Positions 1 to 7,614 of a DNA stretch of 23,694 nucleotides are shown here, in pieces. The notes beneath the pieces were generated by a model, which saw only the letters and a program-made list of their open reading frames with translations, had not been told where the DNA came from and did not search any database. The translations under genes and the position numbers were made by a program. Position 1 is the first letter of the stretch, and every line of letters begins with the position of its first letter. The stretch lies in the NCBI GenBank assembly GCA_047620505.1, contig JBLHKS010000113.1:1-23694 (forward strand), written 5' to 3'. Source of the stretch: JBLHKS01 sp047620505 (lineage in GTDB: Bacteria; Verrucomicrobiota; Verrucomicrobiia; Verrucomicrobiales; DEV007).

Positions 1-46
1 TTCCAGCCGCCAAGAGCCTTCACAGTGCGACCAACGGCGGCTGGAA
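1..46. repeat. Edge hairpin, 11-bp perfect stem
   Basis: The arms TTCCAGCCGCC (1-11) and GGCGGCTGGAA (36-46) are exact reverse complements around a 24-nt spacer, and GCCACCACTACC follows the right arm. There is no T-run after the stem, so a simple intrinsic terminator is unlikely. From memory, similar GGCTGGAAGCC-type intergenic palindromes recur in Verrucomicrobia genomes, so this is probably one unit of a dispersed repeat. The left arm lies on the window edge and may continue outside it. Confidence 0.55.
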
Positions 47-244
47 GCCACCACTACCGGTTGATCATCCCGCCAGCAGGTGCTGACTGTTGACCTGCCG
101 GACCGCGACCGTCTCGGTCGTAACAACACCGCATATCAAGCGAGCAAGACCCTTGCGCTGCGCCAGAAACACCTTTCAAGCACCACGCAGCAGCTACTCA
201 AACTCCTGAATCGCTCATCACCAGACCGCCACTTCGAATTCCGC

Positions 245-256
245 CAGCAGCTGCTG
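245..256. repeat. 12-mer palindrome CAGCAGCTGCTG, non-coding copy
   Basis: This is the only exact intergenic copy of a self-complementary 12-mer found ten times in the window. Exact copies start at 245, 2855, 4057, 5305, 7630, 15653, 17724, 18446, 21135 and 22044. One-mismatch copies start at 74, 12034, 14198, 21888 and 23565. In genes it is read as Gln-Gln-Leu-Leu or, in another phase, within Ala-rich runs, so protein sequence alone does not explain it. It contains CAGCTG at its centre. The role is unknown; a protein-binding, methylation or chromosome-organisation site is possible. Confidence 0.85.
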
Positions 257-405
257 TCATCCCGAGCCTGTCGAGGGACCTCTGCGATAACGTTTGGCGT
301 CCTGACACTTTGCACGCCGCGAGTTCCGCTGAGGGCGTGAGCGACGCCATTGATCTACGTTCACCAATCTCTGAACGTGAGGTCCCTCGACAGGCTCGGG
401 ATGAC
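256..405. repeat. 150-bp element bounded by 27-bp perfect inverted repeats
   Basis: Positions 256-282 (starting GTCATCCCGAGCC, ending GGGACCTC) are the exact reverse complement of 379-405. The 96 bp between the arms hold no gene. Transcription would give a long stem. From memory, this arm sequence is a widespread intergenic repeat, often mis-annotated as short proteins containing SSRACRGTS. The inverted pairing resembles REP/BIME or MITE organisation. No flanking target-site duplication and no transposase are visible. The left arm begins at the last base of the 12-mer palindrome at 245-256. Confidence 0.75.
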
Positions 406-534
406 AATTCAGGGTTGGCGTTGCCAAATCGAAACCCTACTTGAAATCGAGCGCCAGCCCACTGAGGACGACCCAACGAAACTCTAGCAAATTCAGCTAC
501 AATTTACGTTTCCCCTCAACCCTCTCGATTCCGG

Positions 535-1584
535 ATGAGTTCTAAGCCCCACGCCGCAGAGCACGGGTTCCACGCGGTGGTGCTCGACATCATGATGCCG
601 AATGTCGACGGAATGGAGGTGCTCGACGAGCTGAGAAAGACCTACGGCTCGATCGACCTGCCCGTGATCATGGCCACCGCCAAGGGCGAGACTGTGGACA
701 TCGTCGATGCCCTGCGCCGGGGCGCGAATGACTACGTCATCAAGCCGATCGACATGCCCGTCCTGCTCGCCCGTTTGGACACGCAGATCGCGCTCAAGCG
801 CTCGCACGAAGCCCTGCGCGAAGCTCAGCGTTCGCTGATCGAGGCCGCCAAAATGGAAACCGTCGGCATGCTCGCCGCTGGCGTCGCCCACGAAATCCGC
901 AACCCGCTCGCGCAGATTCTGATGGCGTCCGAAAGTCTGGCTGGCTTGGATCCTGTGAAAAAAGATGAAGCAGGAAGCGTGCTGGCTGAGATCCTGGCCA
1001 ACGCCGACGAGATCGTCAAACGCCTGATGGAGTTCTCAAACTCGATGAAGCTCTCGCTCGAAGAAGGCGAGCTGAATGCGTTGGTCGAAACGACGCTGGA
1101 GATGCTCGCCGACGACATCGCCAAACCGGGGATCGAGCTTGACGTCAAGCTGGCGAGCGATCTCCCGCCACTGCGCATCGCCACGACAGAGCTGCGGCAA
1201 GCGTTGCTCAACGTGATCGGCAACGCGATTCAGGCCATGCCGCAGGGTGGGCAGCTGCTGGTTCGGACCGGGATCCGCGAAGTTGAAGGCATGCCGCCCG
1301 ACGAGGGTTCGCGAACCGGAATTCGCCTCCGCAACGTTGCCGAAGCGTGTTTCATCGAGATCGAGGACACCGGTCCGGGAATCGCGCAGGAGGATCTCGA
1401 CACGATTTTCGACGCGTTTTTTACGACCAGACCGACCGGCACCGGACAGGGGCTGGGTTTGACCGTGGCGAGGAAGGTCGTCGACCTGCATGGCGGCCTG
1501 ATCCGGGTGGAAAACCGGACGGAGGCGACCGGCGTCCGGGTGACGATCCTGCTCCCGTTGACGAGCTCGTCGTCGACGGTTTGA
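535..1584 (+). CDS. Sensor histidine kinase with N-terminally truncated receiver domain
   Basis: The 349-residue protein is a response-regulator receiver fused to a histidine kinase. The receiver keeps the phospho-acceptor Asp18 in LDIMMP, Thr48 and Lys70 in VIKP, but lacks the first strand and the acidic pair that binds Mg2+, about 40-50 residues short. A linker helix (about 80-105) leads to the HisKA motif with His119 in AHEIRNP. HATPase_c follows: N-box Asn226/Asn230, G1 EDTGPG (277-282), G2 GLGL (306-309). There is no membrane segment, so it is a cytoplasmic kinase. The in-frame sequence upstream to the stop at 463-465 does not resemble a receiver and offers no better start; no Shine-Dalgarno is visible. 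It appears richer in G/C at third positions than its neighbours. It is probably a decayed or rearranged two-component protein, though the kinase domain is intact. Confidence 0.8.
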   Translation: MSSKPHAAEHGFHAVVLDIMMPNVDGMEVLDELRKTYGSIDLPVIMATAKGETVDIVDALRRGANDYVIKPIDMPVLLARLDTQIALKRSHEALREAQRSLIEAAKMETVGMLAAGVAHEIRNPLAQILMASESLAGLDPVKKDEAGSVLAEILANADEIVKRLMEFSNSMKLSLEEGELNALVETTLEMLADDIAKPGIELDVKLASDLPPLRIATTELRQALLNVIGNAIQAMPQGGQLLVRTGIREVEGMPPDEGSRTGIRLRNVAEACFIEIEDTGPGIAQEDLDTIFDAFFTTRPTGTGQGLGLTVARKVVDLHGGLIRVENRTEATGVRVTILLPLTSSSSTV

Positions 1585-1824
1585 TGGTTCGCTCGGACTC
1601 GTCCCGCGTTCCGCAGGTCGCGAAGAAGTCGACGCCGGCTTGATCAACCGCGCGGCTTGGGCCCTGAGTCTCGATAAGAGGCAGGTCTGTTAGGATTGTT
1701 CATCGTGTGTCCCGCCAGCGGCCTGCGTTTTCATGTGATCTGGCGCGAAAATCCTTGGCTTGGTCTGGAATCGCTTCGGAACTTGCAGAAATGGGACGAG
1801 TGCTCGATGAATGGGCGCTTTCGA

Positions 1825-1844
1825 GCGAATTTGATTCAATTCGC
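1825..1844. promoter_or_regulatory. Small inverted repeat upstream of ftsY
   Basis: GCGAATT (1825-1831) and AATTCGC (1838-1844) form a perfect 7-bp inverted repeat with a 6-nt loop, ending 19 nt before the ftsY ATG. It could be an operator or a 5'-leader hairpin. AATTC-type sequence is common in this window, so chance is a real alternative. The rest of 1585-1863 shows no gene, terminator or clear promoter. Confidence 0.2.
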
Positions 1845-1863
1845 ATCCTGACACGACTAGAAA

Positions 1864-2706
1864 ATGGGCCTTTTCAACGCCATCCTCAAACGCTTTAAGA
1901 ACAAGAAGGTCGACTGGGACGACCTCGAAGAAATGCTCGTTACGGCCGACCTCGGAGCCCCGCTGGCGATGCAGATTCTCGACGATCTTCAGGATCTCGG
2001 CCGCACTTTAAAGACGGATGACGTTCTGGGTGTTTGCCGAGATCACATAACCCGAATTCTTCCGGAGACGACTCCAACTCTCGAGCCGTTTGACGGAAAA
2101 CCGCGAGTCGTGCTTGTCGCTGGCGTCAACGGAACTGGGAAAACGACGTCCACCGCGAAACTCGCGCATCTTCTTAAAAAGCAGGGCCATTCGGTCATGG
2201 TCGCTGCCGCTGACACCTTTCGTGCTGCCGCGATCGAGCAGCTCACCGTCTGGGCGGAGCGACTCGACATTCCGATCATCAAAACGCAATACCAGGGCGA
2301 TCCATCGGCGGTCTGCTTCGACGCTTACGAGGCTGCCGCGAGCAAAGGAATTCAGTTTTTGCTTTGCGACACCGCCGGCCGCCTGCACACGCGTTCGAAT
2401 TTGATGGAGGAACTCAAAAAGGTTCGGCGGACGCTGGCGAAGAAGGACGAGGCCGCGCCTCACGACCGGATCGTCGTTGTCGATGCGACCACCGGATCGA
2501 ACGCGCTTGCCCAGGCGAAAGAATTCCATGCCGCCCTGGATTTAACCGGCTTGATCATCACAAAACTGGATGGAAGCGGCAAGGGCGGGATGGCCGTTGC
2601 GATTCAGCAGCAACTTGGAATTCCCACGCTTTACGTCGGAACCGGGGAAGCGGCCGAAGATTTCAACCAGTTTGAGTCGGACCATTTTGTTGAGCAGATG
2701 CTGTAG
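1864..2706 (+). CDS. ftsY: Signal recognition particle receptor FtsY
   Basis: FtsY is the SRP-receptor GTPase that docks ribosome-nascent chain complexes at the inner membrane for co-translational insertion. The 280-residue protein has a short helical N domain (about 1-70) and a G domain with G1 GVNGTGKTT (87-95), the downstream AADTFRAAA segment, G3 DTAGR (169-173) and G4 TKLD (233-236), ending in a C-terminal helix. Length matches the compact NG-only form; the acidic A domain of E. coli FtsY is absent. The start MGLF with basic residues (LKRFKNKK) fits the membrane-binding amphipathic helix. The DTFRAAA and GVNGTGKTT signatures favour FtsY over Ffh, as does the missing M domain. Confidence 0.97.
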   Translation: MGLFNAILKRFKNKKVDWDDLEEMLVTADLGAPLAMQILDDLQDLGRTLKTDDVLGVCRDHITRILPETTPTLEPFDGKPRVVLVAGVNGTGKTTSTAKLAHLLKKQGHSVMVAAADTFRAAAIEQLTVWAERLDIPIIKTQYQGDPSAVCFDAYEAAASKGIQFLLCDTAGRLHTRSNLMEELKKVRRTLAKKDEAAPHDRIVVVDATTGSNALAQAKEFHAALDLTGLIITKLDGSGKGGMAVAIQQQLGIPTLYVGTGEAAEDFNQFESDHFVEQML

Positions 2707-2763
2707 TTCTGTTAAGGCAAGAGCAGAGCGCGATTCCCAGATTTTTCCGGGCCGCCCTTGTGA

Positions 2764-5598
2764 ATGATCTTAACCCGAACTGCCATGCTCGTTTCTTGCC
2801 CCCTGAAATTCTTCGTTTTAATCGCCTCAGGCCTGTTTTCGCTGATCGGCTGGGCAGCAGCTGCTGACGGCACAGTCGAGCGAAAGCCCTGGAAGTCATC
2901 GAAGGTAAAAGGTTCTCCAGATCCGCCAAAACCTTACGTCGGTGAGCCGGTCTTTGTCGGCTTGGCGATCGAACAGGGAGTTGAAATGATCACGCTGGGC
3001 GAGCGAATTTTTGTGGGCGAGCGAGGAGGGAAAATCTGGTCATTTCCAGATCGGGCAGACGTTGAGCAGGCTGATTTGTTCGTCGATCTCAAGGCGATTC
3101 GACCGAAAGCGAGCAACGCATACGGCTTGGCTTTCCATCCGGATTGGAAGGAAAACCATGAGGTTTTCCTAACTTATATTGTCGGGGGAGATCAGAAAGT
3201 CGGTTCTCGGTTGTCTCGTTTTCAATTCGTATTTGAGGGGACGGAGCCGCCGCGGATTGATCGAGACAGCGAAGAGGTTATTTTAACCTGGCCAAGCGGC
3301 GGCCACAACGGAGCGAATATTCAGTTCGGGCCAGACGGCATGCTCTACCTTTCGACCGGCGATGCGACACCGCCTAACCCGCCTGATATTCTGAATACGG
3401 GCCAGGATAACTCGGATATTCTTTCCTCTGTCCTGAGAATCGATGTCGAAGGCACTGGTTACCGGATCCCGCCAGACAATCCATTCGTGGGACGCGAAGG
3501 CGTTCGTCCAGAAATCTGGGCGTTCGGATTTCGAAATCCCTGGAAGATGAGTTTCGACGCGCGAGGTCGGCTCTGGCTTGGTGATGTCGGTTGGGAACTC
3601 TGGGAAATGATTCATCTCGTCGAGCGCGGCGGAAATTACGGCTGGAGCGCGATGGAGGCGAGCAATCCGGTTAAGCCCGAAACTGCGAGCAGCCTCTCGC
3701 CGATTTCGTCGCCAGTCGCAGCGCATCGGCACACCGAAGCTGCGTCGATCACTGGAGGCTACGAATATCAGGGTTCGCGGCTGCCGGAATTGCGAGGAGC
3801 CTACGTTTACGGCGACTACGAAACTGGCAAAATCTGGGCGCTTCGGCACGACGGTGAAAGCGTTGTCGAGCACATCGAAATTGCCGACACTCCGCACAAG
3901 ATTTCGACCTTCGGACTCGGTGCCGACGGCGAGCTCTATTATATTCACTACGGCAGTCCAGCGACGATCTATCGCCTCGCGCCGAATCCACGATCCGGAA
4001 AACCGTCCGAGTTTCCTCGAAAGCTCAGCGAGACGGGCTTGTTCGCCGACACGACCCAGCAGCTGCTGGCTGACGGCGTTTACGAATTTGGAATTCACGA
4101 GCCGATGTGGCAGGACGGAGCCGAGTCGACCCGCTTCATCGGGCTGCCGGGCGAGTCCGGTGTCGATACGGAAATTCTCTACCAGGAGAATGGAAGAAGG
4201 AGCATCACGACAACCTGGCCGACGGACGCGGTTCTTGCGAAAACGATTCGGCTGCGGGAAACGCCGGTTGAAACGCAGGTTCTCCATTTTGATGGCGACG
4301 CTTGGAACGGCTACAGCTACCGTTGGAACGAAGCCGCGACGGATGCGGTGCTCGTGGGGGCTGAAGGTGAGGAATTCGACGTTCCCAAATCGGGTTGGAG
4401 GGGTGGGGAGCGTTATCGGATTCCGAGTCGCGCTGAGTGCATGCGCTGTCACAGCATGTGGAATGAATTTACGCCCGCGTTTGAGCCGATGCAGCTGGCT
4501 GAATTCGCGGAATTCCCACGTTTGTCGCCGCGCGAAATTGCGATTGGACTTGGTTTAGCGAATTCGGAATTCTTCTTCAAAAACACGAATGGCGAGCTTC
4601 TTAGTAGTCGAGGAAACGGATCGAAGGAGCGCCGGGCCCGGTCTTGGCTTCACGCAAATTGCGCGCACTGTCATCGGCGGCATGGAGGCGGGAGCGCGCC
4701 GCTGGAGGTGAATTTTGAGCGTTCGATAAGCGAGTCGATCACGCTTTGGGAAGCTCCAACGCGAGGGGATTTTGGTCTGACGGACTCTCGAATCATCGTC
4801 CCCGGTCAGCCCTGGCGCTCGGTTCTGAATTATCGGATTAACGCGATTGGATCCGGGCACATGCCGCCGTTGGGGCCTCGCGAAGTCGATGAAAAAGGAG
4901 CCCGGCTTCTCTGGGATTGGATCGCGGGCATGCCCACTGAAACTGAGCCCAATCAGGATGATCCGTCGCTTGCCGAAGCTTCATCCGCGATGCTGCTTGC
5001 GCATTCGGCTGCGAGCGGCGGTCTGAAAGGCAAAGAACGCGCGGCCGAAATCGAACGCGGATTAAATTCGCCGAATCAGAATGTTCGGGCGCTTTTTGAG
5101 CGATTCCGCGCGCCTGCGGAGCGTCCTGCGCCAGCCCGGATCGATCCAGATCGAATCCTCACTCTCACGGGTGACGCCGAGAACGGAGCGCGGCTGCTGA
5201 CGTTGACTGGGAAGCTGGCAAGTTGCTTCGCTTGTCATCAGTTAGACGGCGTAGGCGGCCAGCTTGGTCCGGATCTGACCAAAGTCGGAGCGCGCTTGAA
5301 CCGTCAGCAGCTGCTGGAGAGTTTGCTCGAGCCCTCGAAGACCGTGGCTCCGGAATTTCAGCTCTGGTCGGTCGTGACGAACTCCGATGAAACGCTCTCC
5401 GGCTTTATCGTGAATCGCGAAGGCGGACAGCTGACTTTGAAGCTCACCACGGGCCAGACTCGGACGCTCGCCGAAGACCAGATCGCGTCGAAGAAGTCGC
5501 TGCCGCTCTCTCTCATGCCGGAGGGCTTGCTCAATTTGTTAACGGACCAGGAAGCGGCGGATCTGTTAGCGTTGCTCCTCTCAAAAAATGAAAAGTGA
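2764..5598 (+). CDS. Secreted PQQ-type sugar dehydrogenase / tri-heme cytochrome fusion
   Basis: This 944-residue exported protein is built from three modules. After a signal peptide (a start at Met8, 2785, would place it ideally) comes a glucose/sorbosone dehydrogenase beta-propeller (about 50-410) with His181 in GGHNGA, the DGMLYLSTGD segment and GFRNPWK. The middle part (about 415-735) resembles the HNE_0200/SO_2930-type diheme cytochrome family and has CMRCH (559-563) and CAHCH (633-637). The C-terminal part (about 790-944) resembles the Pirellula-type heme domain, with CFACH (821-825) followed by QLGPDL and a small beta-rich tail. Expected role: periplasmic oxidation of a sugar or alcohol with electrons passed through three c-hemes. 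The substrate cannot be read from sequence. It overlaps the sulfatase frame by 11 nt, suggesting one transcript. Copies of the 12-mer palindrome lie at 2855, 4057 and 5305. Confidence 0.88.
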   Translation: MILTRTAMLVSCPLKFFVLIASGLFSLIGWAAAADGTVERKPWKSSKVKGSPDPPKPYVGEPVFVGLAIEQGVEMITLGERIFVGERGGKIWSFPDRADVEQADLFVDLKAIRPKASNAYGLAFHPDWKENHEVFLTYIVGGDQKVGSRLSRFQFVFEGTEPPRIDRDSEEVILTWPSGGHNGANIQFGPDGMLYLSTGDATPPNPPDILNTGQDNSDILSSVLRIDVEGTGYRIPPDNPFVGREGVRPEIWAFGFRNPWKMSFDARGRLWLGDVGWELWEMIHLVERGGNYGWSAMEASNPVKPETASSLSPISSPVAAHRHTEAASITGGYEYQGSRLPELRGAYVYGDYETGKIWALRHDGESVVEHIEIADTPHKISTFGLGADGELYYIHYGSPATIYRLAPNPRSGKPSEFPRKLSETGLFADTTQQLLADGVYEFGIHEPMWQDGAESTRFIGLPGESGVDTEILYQENGRRSITTTWPTDAVLAKTIRLRETPVETQVLHFDGDAWNGYSYRWNEAATDAVLVGAEGEEFDVPKSGWRGGERYRIPSRAECMRCHSMWNEFTPAFEPMQLAEFAEFPRLSPREIAIGLGLANSEFFFKNTNGELLSSRGNGSKERRARSWLHANCAHCHRRHGGGSAPLEVNFERSISESITLWEAPTRGDFGLTDSRIIVPGQPWRSVLNYRINAIGSGHMPPLGPREVDEKGARLLWDWIAGMPTETEPNQDDPSLAEASSAMLLAHSAASGGLKGKERAAEIERGLNSPNQNVRALFERFRAPAERPAPARIDPDRILTLTGDAENGARLLTLTGKLASCFACHQLDGVGGQLGPDLTKVGARLNRQQLLESLLEPSKTVAPEFQLWSVVTNSDETLSGFIVNREGGQLTLKLTTGQTRTLAEDQIASKKSLPLSLMPEGLLNLLTDQEAADLLALLLSKNEK

Positions 5599-7132
5599 AG
5601 CTCCTATGAAGAACTTCCTGACTTTCATCTTTTCTCTCCTTGTCGGAGGTCACGCGTTAAGCGCGGATGATCGGCCTAACATTCTTTTTGCGATTTCCGA
5701 TGATCAATCGTGGATGCACGCCGGTGCTTACGGGCTCGACAAGACGATTCAAACTCCGGCGTTCGATCGAATCGCCGAAGAAGGCGTGCTTTTCAATCAT
5801 GCCTACTCTGCGGCTCCGTCCTGCGCTCCCTCGCGAGCGGCGATCCTGACTGGTCGGCACATCTGGGAGTTGGAGGAAGGCGGAATTCTATTCGGGATTC
5901 TGAAGCCGCAGAAGTTCCCAGTTTTCACCGCTCAGCTTCGGGAAGCTGGCTACGCTCTCGGGCACACCGGCAAAACCTACGGCCCGGGCAGAATCGAGGG
6001 CGGAAATTTGGAAGACGTGGTGGGGACTGCCTATCAAAAGCACAAACTCGAGGTTAAAACTCCGGGTCTCAGCGGCACAAATTATGCGGCCAACTTTGAC
6101 GAATTTCTCGCCGAGCACGACCCTGACAAGCCCTTCTTTTTCTGGCTTGGGACGAGTGAGCCGCATCAAAGTTATAACATTGGCGGTTGGGAAGCTGCGG
6201 GCAAACGACTTAAGGACGCGCTGTTGCCCGGGTGTCTTCCCGATGACCCGGTGACGCGAGGGGAAATGTTGGACTACGCAATTGAGATCGAGCACTTTGA
6301 CCGGCATCTCGGCAAGGCCTTGGAGGCTCTGGAAGCGGCCGGCCAACTGGATAACACGCTTGTTGTGGTCACGAGTGATCATGGGAATCCGATGCCGCGA
6401 TCCAAGTGTAATCTCTACGATAGTGGCTCGCGAGTCCCGTTGGCGGCGCGTCTGCCCGGGAAGATTCCTGGCGGCCGAGTTGTCGAAGATTTCATCCACC
6501 TTCCGGATCTCGGGCCGACGTTCCTGGAAGCCGCAGGCCTTGAAGCGCTCGATTCAGTCAGCGGGCGGAGTTTCTGGAATATTCTGACCTCGGAAGAGTC
6601 CGGTTGGGTGGACCAAACCCGCCAATTTGCCGTCACCGCTTTTGAGCGGCACATCATCTGCCGTCGCAACGGGTACGGGTATCCGATGCGCTGCATCCGA
6701 ACGAAGGATTGGGCTTACATCCGGAATTATGAGCCCGATCGTTGGCCTGCAGGTGATCCGGATTTCAACTCGTCGCACCAGGGATTTTTTGGCGACTGCG
6801 ACCGAGGTCAGTCGAAGGATTTCATGTTGGCGAACGCGATGAAACCGACGGTGCGGCCGTATTTTTTGCGCGCGTTTGGCCGACGTCCAGCCGAGGAACT
6901 TTACGACATGCGTGTTGACCCGAATCAGCTTCAAAATCTTGCTCAGAATCCAAAACATGCCGAGCGTCTGGCGGAGCTGAAAGGGCAGTTGGAGGTTTTT
7001 CTCAAAGAGCACGATGATCCGCGCCAACGGGGTGAAGCGGCTTGGGACGACTACCCGTTCACCGACCAGAGAATCTTCAAAAGCCCGAATTGGGAGACTG
7101 AAGGATTGCCAACGCCGCTGCCGTCTCAGTGA
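5588..7132 (+). CDS. Secreted family S1 sulfatase
   Basis: This is a type I (formylglycine) sulfatase that hydrolyses sulfate esters or N-sulfates, probably on a polysaccharide. In the 514-residue form, a signal peptide ends near ALSA (23-26) and is followed by RPNILF and Asp38-Asp39, which bind Ca2+. Cys79-Ala-Pro-Ser-Arg83 is the CxPxR site converted to formylglycine. SDHGNP (263-268) gives further metal-site residues. The C-terminal LYDMRVDPNQLQNLA segment is typical of N-sulfoglucosamine-sulfohydrolase-like sulfatases. ATG 5588 overlaps the upstream gene by 11 nt. The in-frame ATG at 5606 gives a cleaner signal peptide (MKNFLTF) and may be the real start. No maturase for the Cys is visible in the window. 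Confidence 0.93.
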   Translation: MKSEAPMKNFLTFIFSLLVGGHALSADDRPNILFAISDDQSWMHAGAYGLDKTIQTPAFDRIAEEGVLFNHAYSAAPSCAPSRAAILTGRHIWELEEGGILFGILKPQKFPVFTAQLREAGYALGHTGKTYGPGRIEGGNLEDVVGTAYQKHKLEVKTPGLSGTNYAANFDEFLAEHDPDKPFFFWLGTSEPHQSYNIGGWEAAGKRLKDALLPGCLPDDPVTRGEMLDYAIEIEHFDRHLGKALEALEAAGQLDNTLVVVTSDHGNPMPRSKCNLYDSGSRVPLAARLPGKIPGGRVVEDFIHLPDLGPTFLEAAGLEALDSVSGRSFWNILTSEESGWVDQTRQFAVTAFERHIICRRNGYGYPMRCIRTKDWAYIRNYEPDRWPAGDPDFNSSHQGFFGDCDRGQSKDFMLANAMKPTVRPYFLRAFGRRPAEELYDMRVDPNQLQNLAQNPKHAERLAELKGQLEVFLKEHDDPRQRGEAAWDDYPFTDQRIFKSPNWETEGLPTPLPSQ

Positions 7133-7148
7133 ACGGAATCGGGCTCTT

Positions 7149-7176
7149 TTGACGTTTTCGGATTGAGCTTTAAATC
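7149..7176 (+). promoter_or_regulatory. Possible sigma-70 promoter before rbfA
   Basis: TTGACG (7149-7154) matches five of six bases of a -35 box. TAAATC follows after 16 nt and matches a -10 box only moderately. It lies in the 101-nt gap between the sulfatase and rbfA, about 58 nt before the rbfA ATG, where a promoter is needed if the operon is independent. Matches this good can arise by chance. Confidence 0.25.
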
Positions 7177-7233
7177 GATTGCCATGTCGGCCAACTGAAG
7201 GCAGCTTCATCGCCTTTTTCGAGACGTGACAAA

Positions 7234-7611
7234 ATGAGCCAACGAATGCTGAGAGTGCGCGAATTGATGAAGCGCGAACTGGGGGTCATTCTGAACCGTG
7301 AGTTCGAGTTTGGCGGCGCGCTTGTGTCGGTCGCCGACGTCGACGTCACGCCAGATCTGCGCCAGGGACATGTTTTTGTGTCGACGCTCGGCGCGAAAGG
7401 CCGCGAACAATCGATTATCGACAAGCTGAACGCCAATAGCGGTGTGATTCAGAACAAGATGATTAAGCGAGTGGTTTTGAAATTCACTCCGCAGCTTCAT
7501 TTTAAACACGATGACTCGATCAAGCGTGGAGTCGAAATGGTCGAATTTATCGATGATATTGATATTCCTGACGAAATCGCGCCGCTCGGCGAGAACGACG
7601 TGGAAATCTGA
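7234..7611 (+). CDS. rbfA: Ribosome-binding factor A
   Basis: RbfA is a single KH-like-domain protein that binds the immature 30S subunit and helps 16S rRNA 5'-end maturation and cold adaptation. The 125-residue length fits the family. Recognisable parts are the N-terminal helix RMLRVRELMKREL, the strand segment VSVADVDVTPDLRQGHVFVS, and the downstream RVVLKFTPQLHFKHDDSIKRG, matching the family's L.P.L.F..D.S...G signature. A GAGACG sequence 8-13 nt before the ATG could act as ribosome-binding site. It is the first gene of a compact set with nrnA, truB and ribF. nusA and infB, which often precede rbfA, are not upstream here. Confidence 0.95.
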   Translation: MSQRMLRVRELMKRELGVILNREFEFGGALVSVADVDVTPDLRQGHVFVSTLGAKGREQSIIDKLNANSGVIQNKMIKRVVLKFTPQLHFKHDDSIKRGVEMVEFIDDIDIPDEIAPLGENDVEI

Positions 7612-7614
7612 TTG

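Larger units (their letters stand above)
1..534. other. Non-coding, repeat-rich region
   Basis: I see no credible gene in this stretch. The short open frames translate the repeats below and resemble no protein family. It holds the edge hairpin (1-46), a one-mismatch copy of the 12-mer palindrome (CAGCAGGTGCTG, 74-85), an exact copy (245-256) and a long inverted-repeat pair (256-282 and 379-405). It ends at a kinase gene whose receiver domain lacks its first part. This fits a region that has undergone rearrangement or repeat insertion, which is an inference. Confidence 0.6.

Noticed and set aside
80..476. Short open frames on both strands in the left non-coding region
   Set aside because: They translate the 27-bp inverted repeat and the 12-mer palindrome (giving SSRACRGTS-like strings) and show no family features.
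437..534. Possible decayed receiver N-terminus in another frame (EDDPTKL near 464-484)
   Set aside because: The short acidic match is followed at once by a stop, and the flanking residues do not resemble a receiver; too weak to call a frameshifted remnant.
1707..1898. 63-residue frame upstream of ftsY
   Set aside because: It overlaps the ftsY start, has no family signal and no plausible ribosome-binding site.
3283..4452. 389-residue antisense open frame within the dehydrogenase gene
   Set aside because: The sense frame has clear domains and CxxCH motifs; the antisense frame is a codon-bias shadow with no recognisable motif.
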